Source: Oceanobacillus chungangensis (GTDB taxonomy: Bacteria > Bacillota > Bacilli > Bacillales > Amphibacillaceae). Taken from it: a stretch of DNA of 64,000 bases. Numbering within the stretch: position 1 is the first letter of the stretch; each line of letters opens with the position of its first letter. The DNA is taken from contig NZ_PIOD01000005.1 in NCBI RefSeq assembly GCF_003369565.1, forward strand, positions 1 to 64,000. Direction: 5' to 3'. The notes under the pieces were generated by a model. It was not told the origin of the DNA. It did no database searches and saw only the letters and a program-made list of their open reading frames with translations. Of this stretch, positions 35,451 to 43,642 are shown in pieces. The translations under genes and the position numbers were made by a program.

Positions 35451-35636
35451 AAAGAATACGTAAAAAGTCTGTTTGCTATTTTTAGTCTAAACATTTATTC
35501 TAGTAGAGTAGTGGATTTGCTATTTAAATGAAGTAAAGACTCATTACATATAAAACAATAGAAAATCAAACATACAAGAGAGTCCGAAAAACTTCACCAA
35601 CTGAAGTTTCATAATATGGAGAGGGGAAATGTTTAA

Positions 35637-36815
35637 ATGGTAAAATCAAGAATTGCAGCAGTCGATGTAGGAAATGACGCGCTAAAGGGAATGTTCGGTA
35701 AACTTGAAGGTCAATTTTATATCCCGAATATCATTGCGCCAGATTTAGAGGATCGTCCGGTAATCGGAATTGAGGAACTAGATAAGAAAGATGTATTGGA
35801 TAATATTCATATTCGGGTACATTCACCAGCACTTGAAGAAAACAGTGTTATCTATCGAGTAGGTAATCTAGCAACGAAATCTCAAAATTCACAGGAGCTT
35901 GACCCAGGTAGTAGTAAATCAGAAGAAGATCAAACATTAATCATGCTCTTTGCTTCATTGGCTTTGGATGCAGTATCGAGTGATGCGTTTAAAGCGAGAA
36001 ACGATGTAATCGATGCAAATTATACATTAGGAACAGGTTTGCCATTAAGAGAAGTGAAAGAAGGAAAAGATGTTGGCTATCGTTCCCAATTATTAGGTTC
36101 TGTCCATCAGGTGGAATTTCTAGTAACGCCAAAATATCAAGGGATAAAAGTAAATATTAAATTTGATGAGGTTAAAGTTTATCCAGAAGGCTTTGCAGCA
36201 TATGTAAACCTAATTATGGATAACGATTTAAAAGTTATTAACAAGGAATTACTTGATAAGCAAATTCTAATCCAAGATATTGGTGGATTATCCACAGATG
36301 TTGCAGTTATTAGAAATCGTAATGTGGATGATGATAAGGCACAAGGATTTAACTTAGGTGTTTCCGAGTCATTAGAGGAAATTCGAGAAGAAATCCGCTC
36401 AAGACATGGAGTCGAGCTGGATAGCCGTCGTGATGTTGTGGACATCATTACAAGAAAGAATGATCGTCACCATATTATGGTAAAAGGAAGCAGAACAAAT
36501 GTCCATGATATTACCGATCATATTTTATTAGAGCTTGCTAAAAAGGAATACCGTTACTTAAGAAATGTTTGGTCGAAAAACTCTCAATCAGAGATCTGCT
36601 ACTTCGTTGGTGGAGGTTCGGCAGTATTGAAGGATTATATTAAAGCATTAAACAACAAGCTTGATGGCTTTAATATAGAATTCTTTGAAGATGAGCAAGA
36701 AAGCATTTGGATGATGGCAAATGCATATTATAAATTAATTATGCAATTTACACTTCAATCAGCACAGGATAATAAAGTGAAGGTGGAAGAAACTGCGGCA
36801 ACTAAAGAACAGTAG
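35637..36815 (+). CDS. ParM/StbA-like actin homologue
   Basis: A 392-residue actin-fold ATPase of the ParM/Alp type. Phosphate-1 loop AAVDVGNDALKG (residues 7-18), phosphate-2 loop IQDIGGLSTDVAVI, and adenosine motif YFVGGGSAVLKDY are all visible. ParM filaments push DNA carrying parC sites apart through the adaptor ParR. AGAGGGG precedes the ATG with 8-nt spacing. The partner gene follows 12 nt later and a repeat cluster precedes it, giving a complete parC-parM-parR-like layout. Surrounding housekeeping genes (rlmN, gdhA, nrd) suggest a chromosomal location, unusual for a plasmid segregation module though such copies are known in Bacillaceae. Confidence 0.85.
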   Translation: MVKSRIAAVDVGNDALKGMFGKLEGQFYIPNIIAPDLEDRPVIGIEELDKKDVLDNIHIRVHSPALEENSVIYRVGNLATKSQNSQELDPGSSKSEEDQTLIMLFASLALDAVSSDAFKARNDVIDANYTLGTGLPLREVKEGKDVGYRSQLLGSVHQVEFLVTPKYQGIKVNIKFDEVKVYPEGFAAYVNLIMDNDLKVINKELLDKQILIQDIGGLSTDVAVIRNRNVDDDKAQGFNLGVSESLEEIREEIRSRHGVELDSRRDVVDIITRKNDRHHIMVKGSRTNVHDITDHILLELAKKEYRYLRNVWSKNSQSEICYFVGGGSAVLKDYIKALNNKLDGFNIEFFEDEQESIWMMANAYYKLIMQFTLQSAQDNKVKVEETAATKEQ

Positions 36816-36827
36816 TAGGGTGAGGGC

Positions 36828-37352
36828 ATGACGAAAAAAGGGATTGAGCGGGGACAATCGATTACGTTTCGTGTACCATCGGATACGCCGGATTATCTTT
36901 TGAAGGAACTTTCACTGCTAAAGGAGAAAGAGCGAAGAAACTTTTCTAGTACGATTGCTGAATTTGTACTAAAAGCTTTGAACGAATCACAGACAAAAGA
37001 AAGAGAAACTGTAACGATTCCTCTCCCAAAAAGGTTGACAAAGGAACAGAGAAGCTGGTTAAAGCATGAGCATTCGGAAGCTTTAATTGGCAGCATTTTA
37101 TATCAATTATTAAGTGATCCAATGCGATCAACTACATTGCTGGCAGCGCTCAATAGTAATTCAAGTAATATCGATGAGGCGCTGTATCTTCAAGAGACAG
37201 GCATAACAGAGGAAACGAATGAAGTAATTGAAACTAATGGAATGGATTTAGATGATCTAAATCTTAATGCGATTGAATTACCAGAATATGAAGAGGTTGA
37301 AAAGGAAGAAGAAAACCCATTAGGTGATTTCTTCTCAAGTATGAATAAATAA
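36828..37352 (+). CDS. ParR-like adaptor protein
   Basis: A 174-residue protein. The N-terminal half (ITFRVPSDTPDYLLKELSLL, then a helical KERRNFSSTIAEFVLKAL) fits a ribbon-helix-helix DNA-binding fold; the C-terminal 60 residues are acidic and end EENPLGDFFSSMNK, a short hydrophobic-acidic tail of the kind that ParR uses to contact ParM filaments. ATG 36828 follows TAGGGTGAGGGC. The assignment rests mainly on operon position and on the basic-N/acidic-C layout. A hairpin terminator follows at 37362. Confidence 0.7.
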   Translation: MTKKGIERGQSITFRVPSDTPDYLLKELSLLKEKERRNFSSTIAEFVLKALNESQTKERETVTIPLPKRLTKEQRSWLKHEHSEALIGSILYQLLSDPMRSTTLLAALNSNSSNIDEALYLQETGITEETNEVIETNGMDLDDLNLNAIELPEYEEVEKEEENPLGDFFSSMNK

Positions 37353-37361
37353 ACAAAGAGG

Positions 37362-37397
37362 AAGCTGCTGAATATGATTATTCAGTAGCTTTTTTTT
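37362..37397 (+). terminator. parMR terminator
   Basis: AAGCTGCTGAAT (37362-37373) pairs with ATTCAGTAGCTT (37380-37391), followed by TTTTTTT. Confidence 0.88.
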
Positions 37398-37449
37398 GCT
37401 GCTTTAGTCACAGTTCGTATTTGCTTCGGTATGTAGATAAAGTAGACAC

Positions 37450-37492
37450 ACCAGCTCTCCGCAGAAAGTGTAGTGTATTTCTGGAGTGAATC
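37450..37492 (-). repeat. degraded copy of the CGCTCCAGAAATACAC repeat family
   Basis: ACCAGCTCTCCGCAG and TGTATTTCTGGAG match, in reverse orientation, the ends of the repeats at 53719 and 51176, but the middle is lost. It lies in the 377-nt space between parR and the transporter. The only other feature there is an AT-rich promoter region with the GGGGGAAG ribosome site at about 37719. Confidence 0.55.
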
Positions 37493-37729
37493 GCCTGAGA
37501 GTTCTTAGCAAGCTAGTTCACACTTTACATCAACTGTGAACTGAGCAATTATCAGCTTTCTTTAACGAAGAAATTTTTTGATAGCTCACTTGCATAATAA
37601 GTATATTGTCCTGCTTTTTGGACAGTTATTTTTGAAAATTGTTAAAAATGTCTCGTGATTAGGAAACTTATATGATATAATCACGAATAAATATTCAGAT
37701 ACTTTAGTCTAGTAAAAGGGGGAAGTGTT

Positions 37730-38728
37730 TTGCGGAAATTGATATTAGCAGTTGCAATGATTGGTCTTATATTCCTAGCTGCATGTGGTTCAAATGAGGA
37801 TTCAGAGAGTACTGCAAAGTCAGCAGGAGATGGAAAAAAATATAAAGTAGGTGCAAGCCAATATGTTGAGCATCCTTCACTTGATAATGCCTATAAGGGA
37901 TTCCAAGCAGCACTTGATGAGGCTGGATTAGATGTTGAATATGATTTGCAAAGTGCACAAAATGATCAGAATAATGTCAAGCCAATATCAGATGGCTTCG
38001 TTGCAGATAAGGTTGATTTGATTTTTGCTAATGCCACTCCAAGTGCGCTCGGTGCATTACAGGCTACAAAAGAAATTCCAATTGTTTTCACTTCTGTAAC
38101 AGATGCGGTGGGTGCTGGTTTGGTTCCTTCGATGGAAGAAGCGGGGGGAAATGTTACCGGTGTAGTTGACCTGCATCCAGATGCAATTAAAGAAACGGTT
38201 AAATTTATGGATGCTAATTTCCCAGATGCAAAAGTTGGTATGGTTTACAATGCCGGTGAACAAAACTCAGTTTCACAGGTTGATGCGGTGAAGGCTGCTG
38301 CTGAAGGAACGAGCATTCAAGTTGTTGAGCGAACGGTGGCTAATTCAGCTGAAGTACAGCAAGCGACAACGACTTTAGTTAGTGAAGTAGATTTACTTTA
38401 TATCATTACAGATAATACAGTTGTGTCAGCGCTTGAAAGTGTTGTTGGTGTAGCGAATGAACAAGATATTCCAGTTATTGTTGGTGAGCCTGATTCCTTA
38501 GGCAGAGGTGGCTTTGCGACATTTGGGATCGATTATTATACGATTGGACATCGTGCTGGTGAAATGGCTGTCGATATTTTGACGGGAGAGAAGTCGGTAA
38601 GTGACATTCCAGCAGAGTATCCACCAGAAATTCAATTATTTATCAATAAAGAGGCAGCAGAAGAGCAAGGTGTCGAATGGAACGATGAATGGGATGAAAC
38701 AGCAAAATTCGTCGAAACAGCAAAATGA
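37730..38728 (+). CDS. ABC transporter substrate-binding lipoprotein (PF04392/TrpX-like)
   Basis: A 332-residue lipoprotein: signal peptide with lipobox LAAC (Cys about residue 19), then a periplasmic-binding fold of the ABC_sub_bind type (VGASQYVEHPSLDNAYKGFQ, NATPSALGALQ, IPIVFTSVTDAVGAGL, ITDNTVVSALESVV). Relatives bind aromatic amino acids such as tryptophan (TrpX) or remain uncharacterised; the ligand is not readable here. Start TTG 37730 after GGGGGAAG. No T-box or tryptophan regulatory element was seen upstream. A hairpin follows before the permease gene. Confidence 0.85.
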   Translation: MRKLILAVAMIGLIFLAACGSNEDSESTAKSAGDGKKYKVGASQYVEHPSLDNAYKGFQAALDEAGLDVEYDLQSAQNDQNNVKPISDGFVADKVDLIFANATPSALGALQATKEIPIVFTSVTDAVGAGLVPSMEEAGGNVTGVVDLHPDAIKETVKFMDANFPDAKVGMVYNAGEQNSVSQVDAVKAAAEGTSIQVVERTVANSAEVQQATTTLVSEVDLLYIITDNTVVSALESVVGVANEQDIPVIVGEPDSLGRGGFATFGIDYYTIGHRAGEMAVDILTGEKSVSDIPAEYPPEIQLFINKEAAEEQGVEWNDEWDETAKFVETAK

Positions 38729-38734
38729 TAGAGT

Positions 38735-38762
38735 GAGAGCTGGCTTTTCGAACCCAGCTCTC
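38735..38762 (+). terminator. intercistronic hairpin after the binding-protein gene
   Basis: GAGAGCTGG (38735-38743) / CCAGCTCTC (38754-38762), loop 10 nt, with only ATTTAG after it. It probably stabilises the binding-protein mRNA and reduces permease expression rather than ending transcription fully. Confidence 0.7.
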
Positions 38763-38800
38763 ATTTAGAACTTCAGGAATAGATAGAGAGGAATGAACAC

Positions 38801-39793
38801 ATGTTTATATCAATATTCGGTGCCATGGAATCGGGGATTATCTATGCGATAATGGCTTTAGGAGTATATTTAACGTTCCGCATATTGGATTTTCCTGACC
38901 TTACTGTGGAAGGGAGCTTTGTTACCGGAGCGGCAGTAGCGGCATCCTCTATAGTAAATGGGATTCCTCCTATTACTGCAACCATTCTCGCTGCATTTGC
39001 AGGTTTCATTGCTGGATGCTTAACAGGAGTTCTCCATACAAAGGGGAAAATTAATCCATTATTAGCAGGGATTCTAATGATGACTGCATTATACTCGATA
39101 AACTTACGTATCATGGGTCAACCGACCATATCCTTATTGCAGGAAACAACTCTATTTAATCAATTGGGGTCTCTATGGAGTGCAACCGGTATTGACGCTT
39201 TCTTAAATAATATTTTGTCCACTATTGGTTTAGAACAGTTACCAACAACATGGGCGATTTTACTCGTTATGATTGTGATAACGATTATTATTAAGCTTTT
39301 AACCGATTATTTCTTAAAGACTGAGGTTGGTCTTGCGCTTCGAGCAATCGGGGACAATAAGAAAATGGTTCGAAGCTTATCAGCAAATACAGATTTATTG
39401 ATTATCTTTGGTGTGGGAATATCGAATGCACTCGTTGCTACTGCTGGGGGATTAATAGGTCAACTAGGTGGCTTTGCGGATGCAAATATGGGTCTCGGGC
39501 TAATTGTAATTGGGCTCGCATCGATTATTATTGGCGAAGCATTATTTAGTACAAAAACTATCGCGAAAGCAACGCTTGCAGTAATTCTTGGCGCCATCAT
39601 TTACCGGATTATTGTCACGCTGGCATTACGGATTGACTTTATGGAGACCGGTGATATGAAAATGATAACGGCGATTATAGTGATTGCAGCTTTAGTCATC
39701 CCGAGAGTGCTGCAGGCTAGAAAAGAAAATAGGAGAAGACAACAAAAACGTGCGCAACTTGACCAACAACTGAGGGGGAGTAGCGATGCTTAA
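38801..39793 (+). CDS. ABC transporter permease (TrpY-like)
   Basis: A 330-residue integral membrane protein of the BPD_transp_2 (LivH/RbsC-like) family with about eight or nine membrane segments. It begins with FGAMESGIIYAIMALGVYLT and contains FRILDFPDLTVEGSFVTGAA and the EAA-like loop RAIGDNKKMVRSLSANTDLL. It partners with the preceding binding protein and following ATPase. AGAGAGGAAT precedes the ATG. It overlaps the ATPase gene by 8 nt. The C-terminal cytoplasmic tail is basic and Gln-rich. Confidence 0.88.
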   Translation: MFISIFGAMESGIIYAIMALGVYLTFRILDFPDLTVEGSFVTGAAVAASSIVNGIPPITATILAAFAGFIAGCLTGVLHTKGKINPLLAGILMMTALYSINLRIMGQPTISLLQETTLFNQLGSLWSATGIDAFLNNILSTIGLEQLPTTWAILLVMIVITIIIKLLTDYFLKTEVGLALRAIGDNKKMVRSLSANTDLLIIFGVGISNALVATAGGLIGQLGGFADANMGLGLIVIGLASIIIGEALFSTKTIAKATLAVILGAIIYRIIVTLALRIDFMETGDMKMITAIIVIAALVIPRVLQARKENRRRQQKRAQLDQQLRGSSDA

Positions 39794-40580
39794 ATTAAAT
39801 AATATATCGATTACCTTTAATGAAGGTACTCCCGATGAGAAGAAGGCATTAGATAATATTAATCTCGAGCTTGAGCAGGGTGATTTCATAACCGTTATAG
39901 GAAGTAACGGGGCAGGGAAGTCGACATTGATGAATGTTATTTCCGGTAATCTTATGCCAGATCTTGGCGATGTTGTTATTGATGGGGAACCTATGCTGCA
40001 TTTACCAGAATATAAACGGTCTGCATTCGTTGGGCGAGTTTTTCAAGACCCGATGGCAGGGACATCGCCGTCCATGACGATTGAGGAAAATTTAGCAATT
40101 GCATATTCTCGAAATAAGAAGAGAAGGCTCAGGCTTGGCGTTACGAAACAACGAAAGGGAATGTTCAAGGAACAACTTAAAACCTTAAACATAGGGCTAG
40201 AAAACCGTTTAACAGCAAAGGTTGGCTTATTGTCCGGCGGAGAACGACAGGCACTTTCACTATTAATGACTACCTTTACAGAACCAAGTATTCTACTGTT
40301 GGATGAACATACAGCGGCGCTCGATCCTGCGCGCGCGGCATTAATCACCAGTTTGACTGAAGAAGTGGTAAGAAACTCAGGATTAACGACGCTAATGGTC
40401 ACTCATAATATGCAGCAAGCACTTGATCTAGGAAATCGATTAATCATGATGGATAAAGGGCAGATTATTTTTGATGTACGTGGTGAGGAGAAAAGCAGAC
40501 TTACAATTGAAGATTTACTACATGCGTTTAAACGAATTAGGGGCATCCAGTTTGAAGATGATCGGGTTGTCTTAGGTTAA
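39786..40580 (+). CDS. ABC transporter ATPase (TrpZ-like)
   Basis: A 264-residue nucleotide-binding protein. Walker A GSNGAGKST (about 38-46), Q-loop FQDP, signature LSGGERQAL and Walker B ILLLDEHTAALDP are present. His replaces the more usual Pro or Ala in the D(E)HTAALDP stretch, as is typical of this subfamily. It ends the three-gene transporter operon, followed by a terminator at 40613. Confidence 0.88.
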   Translation: MLKLNNISITFNEGTPDEKKALDNINLELEQGDFITVIGSNGAGKSTLMNVISGNLMPDLGDVVIDGEPMLHLPEYKRSAFVGRVFQDPMAGTSPSMTIEENLAIAYSRNKKRRLRLGVTKQRKGMFKEQLKTLNIGLENRLTAKVGLLSGGERQALSLLMTTFTEPSILLLDEHTAALDPARAALITSLTEEVVRNSGLTTLMVTHNMQQALDLGNRLIMMDKGQIIFDVRGEEKSRLTIEDLLHAFKRIRGIQFEDDRVVLG

Positions 40581-40612
40581 TATTAAAGTGAAAAAAGTGT
40601 TTCTGTCAGGGG

Positions 40613-40675
40613 AAAATCCGAACTATGATTCAAAGTTCTTTAGTTAGAATTTGAATTATTTCGGATTTTTTCTTT
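40613..40675 (+). terminator. terminator of the ABC transporter operon
   Basis: Outer stem AAAATCCGAA (40613-40622) / TTCGGATTTT (40660-40669), inner stem around GATTCAAA/TTTGAATT, followed by TTCTTTTA. Confidence 0.75.
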
Positions 40676-40719
40676 TATTGGCTTCCTTATCTTCTAGAGA
40701 GAGTATAAAAGCTTTCTTA

Positions 40720-40790
40720 CTACATAAGCGTAACTCTAAGCTGCCACAGAAAGGCTTGGTTAAACGTTAGTTTTCTAATGATACTTTTAC
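40720..40790 (+). repeat. dispersed repeat, copy 2 (TACATAAG... family)
   Basis: TACATAAGCGTAACTCTAAG, then CTGCCACAGAAAGG and GGTTAAACGTTAGTTTT match the repeat at 5667-5745 in order, but the hairpin is no longer perfect here. It abuts the 21-bp array that begins at 40790. Confidence 0.7.
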
Positions 40791-40919
40791 GACGGTTCCT
40801 CGCTCGTATTTGGTTGGAGGTCGTTCGAATAATGCTGATGCAGGCTCGAATTTGGTTGGGTGTCGCTCGAATAATGCTGAAGCTCGCTCGAATAAAGCAC
40901 GAGCTCGCTCGAATTAGAG
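40791..40919. repeat. 21-bp tandem repeat array (about 6 copies)
   Basis: Units start (C)GAAT or CGTAT and end GCTCGCT or variants: CGAATAATGCTGATGCAGGCT, spelled with period 21, repeats at about 40811-40915 with divergence. Two unit types alternate (one with AATGCTGA, one with TTGGTTGG). A minus-strand frame through it has a seven-residue IRAxxxx period and has no independent support as a gene. Confidence 0.8.
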
Positions 40920-40961
40920 GCAGAGTCACTGCCTCCTTATAAGAGTGATAAACATTTCAAC

Positions 40962-40995
40962 AAAAAAGAAGGCATCCGATATAAGGACACCTTCT
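40962..40995 (-). terminator. gdhA terminator
   Basis: On the minus strand AGAAGGTGTCC, loop, GGATGCCTTCT, then TTTTTTG (plus-strand arms 40967-40977 and 40985-40995). It lies just after the gdhA stop. Confidence 0.88.
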
Positions 40996-41007
40996 AAAAA
41001 TGTAACT

Positions 41008-42393
41008 TTATACAACACCTTGCGCGATCATTGCGTCGGCAACTTTTCTGAATCCGGCAATATTTGCTGCTGCCTCAAGGTTCCCATCTAATTCAAACTC
41101 TTCAGCGGAATCAATACAGCTTTGGTATATATTTTTCATTATTTCATGTAACTTCGCGTCAACTTCTTCAAACGTCCAAGATAATCGCATACTATTTTGC
41201 GACATTTCTAATGACGAAACGGCAACCCCACCAGCGTTTACAGCCTTAGCTGGACCGAATAAAACCTTATTTTCAAGGAATACATCAATTGCCTCTGGAG
41301 TAGAAGGCATATTCGCGCCCTCGGCTACTGCTTTAACATTATTTCGAACTAAAGTTAAAGCTGATTGCTCATCCAGTTCGTTTTGCGTTGCACATGGAAG
41401 GGCAACATCACATGGAATCGTCCAAATACCAGCACATCCTTCAGAATAAGATGCTTCGGGATGTATGTTAACATACTCGCTTATTCTGCCATATTCGACT
41501 TCTTTAATCTGTTTCACTGTATCGAGATTAATGCCGTTTGCATCATAAATGTAACCATTTGAGTCACTGCATGCAACGATCTTAGCGCCGAGCTCCGTTG
41601 CTTTTTCCATAGCATAAATGGAGACATTTCCTGAACCTGATACGGTAATGGTACTACCTTTTAATGATAAACCTCTGTCCTTTAGCATTTCTTGAAGGAA
41701 ATATATTGTTCCGAAACCAGTGGATTCTTTACGCGCTAAACTACCGCCATAGCCGATGCCTTTTCCTGTTAGAACACCCGCTTCGAAGGCGCCGCGAATC
41801 TTTTTGTATTGGCCGAACATATAACCGATTTCTCTTGCGCCAACACCAATATCGCCAGCTGGAATGTCGACATCTGGTCCGATATACTTAGCAAGTTCGG
41901 TCATAAAACTTTGACAAAAACGCATAATTTCATTGTCGGATTTTCCTTTTGGATCAAAGTCAGCACCACCCTTACCACCACCGATTGGCTGACCTGTAAG
42001 GGAGTTCTTGAATGTTTGCTCGAATCCTAGGAATTTGATTATACTTGAATCAACGGATGGGTGGAATCTTAATCCACCTTTATACGGGCCAAGCGCACTG
42101 TTGAATTGCACGCGCAATCCGCGATTAACTCTTGTCTTACCGTTGTCATCAACCCATGGAACACGAAATGTTATAAGGCGTTCAGGTTCAGTGATTTGCT
42201 CTAAAATTCCTTTTTCCATGTATATTGGATATTTAACTAGAAGAGGTTCAAGTGATCTGAGGAATAATGCAACAGCTTGATGGAATTCTTTCTCACTGTA
42301 ATTTCGCTTTACTACGGTTGTATAGATTTCATCTAAATAATCATGCGCACGTTTTGTATTGTCGGTCAACTGCTTTGATGTAATTAAGTTCAT
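41008..42393 (-). CDS. gdhA: NADP-type glutamate dehydrogenase
   Basis: A 461-residue hexameric-type glutamate dehydrogenase that assimilates ammonium into 2-oxoglutarate. The substrate-binding K-rich segment is GPYKGGLRFHPSVDSSIIKF, the catalytic PIGGGKGGADFDPKGKSD motif contains the active-site Lys, and DIPAGDIGVGAREIGY is conserved in GdhA. Its length and the FLGFEQTFKNSLT segment fit the NADP-dependent biosynthetic class rather than RocG/GudB (about 425 residues). It is divergent from a GltC-like regulator 137 bp away, a natural control arrangement. Confidence 0.95.
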   Translation of the reverse strand: MNLITSKQLTDNTKRAHDYLDEIYTTVVKRNYSEKEFHQAVALFLRSLEPLLVKYPIYMEKGILEQITEPERLITFRVPWVDDNGKTRVNRGLRVQFNSALGPYKGGLRFHPSVDSSIIKFLGFEQTFKNSLTGQPIGGGKGGADFDPKGKSDNEIMRFCQSFMTELAKYIGPDVDIPAGDIGVGAREIGYMFGQYKKIRGAFEAGVLTGKGIGYGGSLARKESTGFGTIYFLQEMLKDRGLSLKGSTITVSGSGNVSIYAMEKATELGAKIVACSDSNGYIYDANGINLDTVKQIKEVEYGRISEYVNIHPEASYSEGCAGIWTIPCDVALPCATQNELDEQSALTLVRNNVKAVAEGANMPSTPEAIDVFLENKVLFGPAKAVNAGGVAVSSLEMSQNSMRLSWTFEEVDAKLHEIMKNIYQSCIDSAEEFELDGNLEAAANIAGFRKVADAMIAQGVV

Positions 42394-42444
42394 AATAGCA
42401 TAAAATCCTCCTTCAAAATTTTTATCATTATTATTGTTCTTATT

Positions 42445-42473
42445 ATTGTATACAATTTAATTCATCTAAACAA
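42445..42473 (-). promoter_or_regulatory. gdhA promoter
   Basis: Minus strand: -35 TTGTTT (plus 42468-42473), 17-bp spacer, -10 TACAAT (plus 42445-42450). It lies in the gdhA-gltC divergent region, where a LysR regulator would bind. The ATGCCGATAT dyad near 42494-42503 is unassigned. Confidence 0.6.
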
Positions 42474-42530
42474 TATAAAAAATAGATATAACTGATGCCG
42501 ATATGAGATAATGAACGAGAGGTGAGGAGA

Positions 42531-43436
42531 ATGGAGCTAAGGCAAATCCTCTATTTTATTGAGGTCGCAAAGCGTGAACATGTTACGAAGGCAGCCGATA
42601 GTTTGCATGTTGCACAATCTGCTGTAAGTAGGCAGCTCTTTAAACTAGAAGAAGAATTAGGTGTTGATTTATTCATTAGGGAAGGTCGAAATGTTAGATT
42701 AACTCCCATAGGCAGAGTTTTTCTTGAGCATATGGAACGGGCGACACATGTAATCGACGATGCGCTGCAAGTGATTGAGGAATATACCGATCCAGAACAA
42801 GGAACGATTCATGTTGGTTTTCCAAGTAGCTTGGCATCTTATATTTTGCCAACCGCAATATCTGCTTTTCGTGAGCAATACCCTAATGCGAAATTTAAGC
42901 TGACTCAGGGTTCCTATTATCAGTTGAAGGAAGCTGTAAAAAAAGGAGAAATCAATTTAGCACTTTTAGCTCCAGTTCCAATGAACGAATCGAAACTAGT
43001 TGGTACAGTACTATTTATAGAAAATATTGTTGCACTATTACCGAAGAGCCATCCTCTCGCAAATGAGCAGTCTATTCATCTAAATCAATTACGTCAGGAG
43101 TCCTTCGTATTATTCCCTGAGAATTACGTTTTACGCGATATTATTATTGAAGCATGTAAACGAACGGGTTTTGCACCAATGGTTTCCTTTGAAGGGGAAG
43201 ATATTGATTCAATTAAGGGGCTCGTCTCAGCAGGATTAGGAATTTCCCTCGTTCCTGAAATCACATTAGTTGATAATGTTCCACACGCTGCAGTTAGAAT
43301 TCCAGTAACAGAGCCAAATGTTACTCGTTCGGTAGGTGTTGTAATTCCTAGTGACCGTCAATTGCTTCCAACAGAGAAATTATTCTATGAATTTTTACAA
43401 GAGTTTTTCCAACGTTTGGAAAAATTTCAGAATTAA
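42531..43436 (+). CDS. gltC: LysR-family regulator, GltC-like
   Basis: A 301-residue LysR transcription factor. The N-terminal HTH MELRQILYFIEVAKREHVTK then AADSLHVAQSAVSRQLFKLE is strongly GltC-like, and the effector domain (GFPSSLASYILPTAISAF, GLVSAGLGISLVPE) also matches GltC. In B. subtilis GltC activates the glutamate synthase genes; here it is divergent from gdhA, so it probably controls glutamate dehydrogenase. Start ATG 42531 follows GGTGAGGAG; the GTG at 42522 is within this ribosome site. Confidence 0.88.
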   Translation: MELRQILYFIEVAKREHVTKAADSLHVAQSAVSRQLFKLEEELGVDLFIREGRNVRLTPIGRVFLEHMERATHVIDDALQVIEEYTDPEQGTIHVGFPSSLASYILPTAISAFREQYPNAKFKLTQGSYYQLKEAVKKGEINLALLAPVPMNESKLVGTVLFIENIVALLPKSHPLANEQSIHLNQLRQESFVLFPENYVLRDIIIEACKRTGFAPMVSFEGEDIDSIKGLVSAGLGISLVPEITLVDNVPHAAVRIPVTEPNVTRSVGVVIPSDRQLLPTEKLFYEFLQEFFQRLEKFQN

Positions 43437-43508
43437 AATCAGAATATAGGCTTGCTTTCTTTGATTGAACATGATACGATTTATACAACATGTAGAGTTA
43501 TAATTTAG

Positions 43509-43536
43509 TTGACAATACTATATATTGTATTATTGT
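43509..43536 (+). promoter_or_regulatory. nrd promoter with NrdR box
   Basis: TTGACA (43509-43514), 16 bp, TATTGT (43531-43536). The spacer holds ATACTATATATTGTAT (43515-43530), matching the NrdR consensus acaCwAtATaTwGtgt at 14 of 16 positions, so NrdR would block the promoter when dATP is high. NrdR boxes usually occur in pairs; only one is clear. Confidence 0.75.
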
Positions 43537-43566
43537 CATTTTTATTAATAAAACAAGAAATGAATC

Positions 43567-43600
43567 AGCCGCTCATTCTACGGAGTGTAGCGGCTTTATT
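43567..43600 (+). terminator. hairpin between gltC and the nrd operon (terminator or leader attenuator)
   Basis: AGCCGCTCATTC (43567-43578) pairs with GAGTGTAGCGGCT (43583-43595), followed by TTATTATTTATT. It ends gltC transcription, but it lies downstream of the nrd promoter and so also inside the nrd leader. Confidence 0.75.
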
Positions 43601-43642
43601 ATTTATTTATATACATATTTGTCATAGGGGAGGAAGTAATAA

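Noticed and set aside
37400..37729. T-box or tryptophan riboswitch upstream of the TrpX-like gene
   Set aside because: No GGGTGG-like T-box sequence or antiterminator pairing was visible.
40720..40929. 69-codon minus-strand frame with IRAxxxx period
   Set aside because: Period is a by-product of the 21-bp tandem repeat; no ribosome site.
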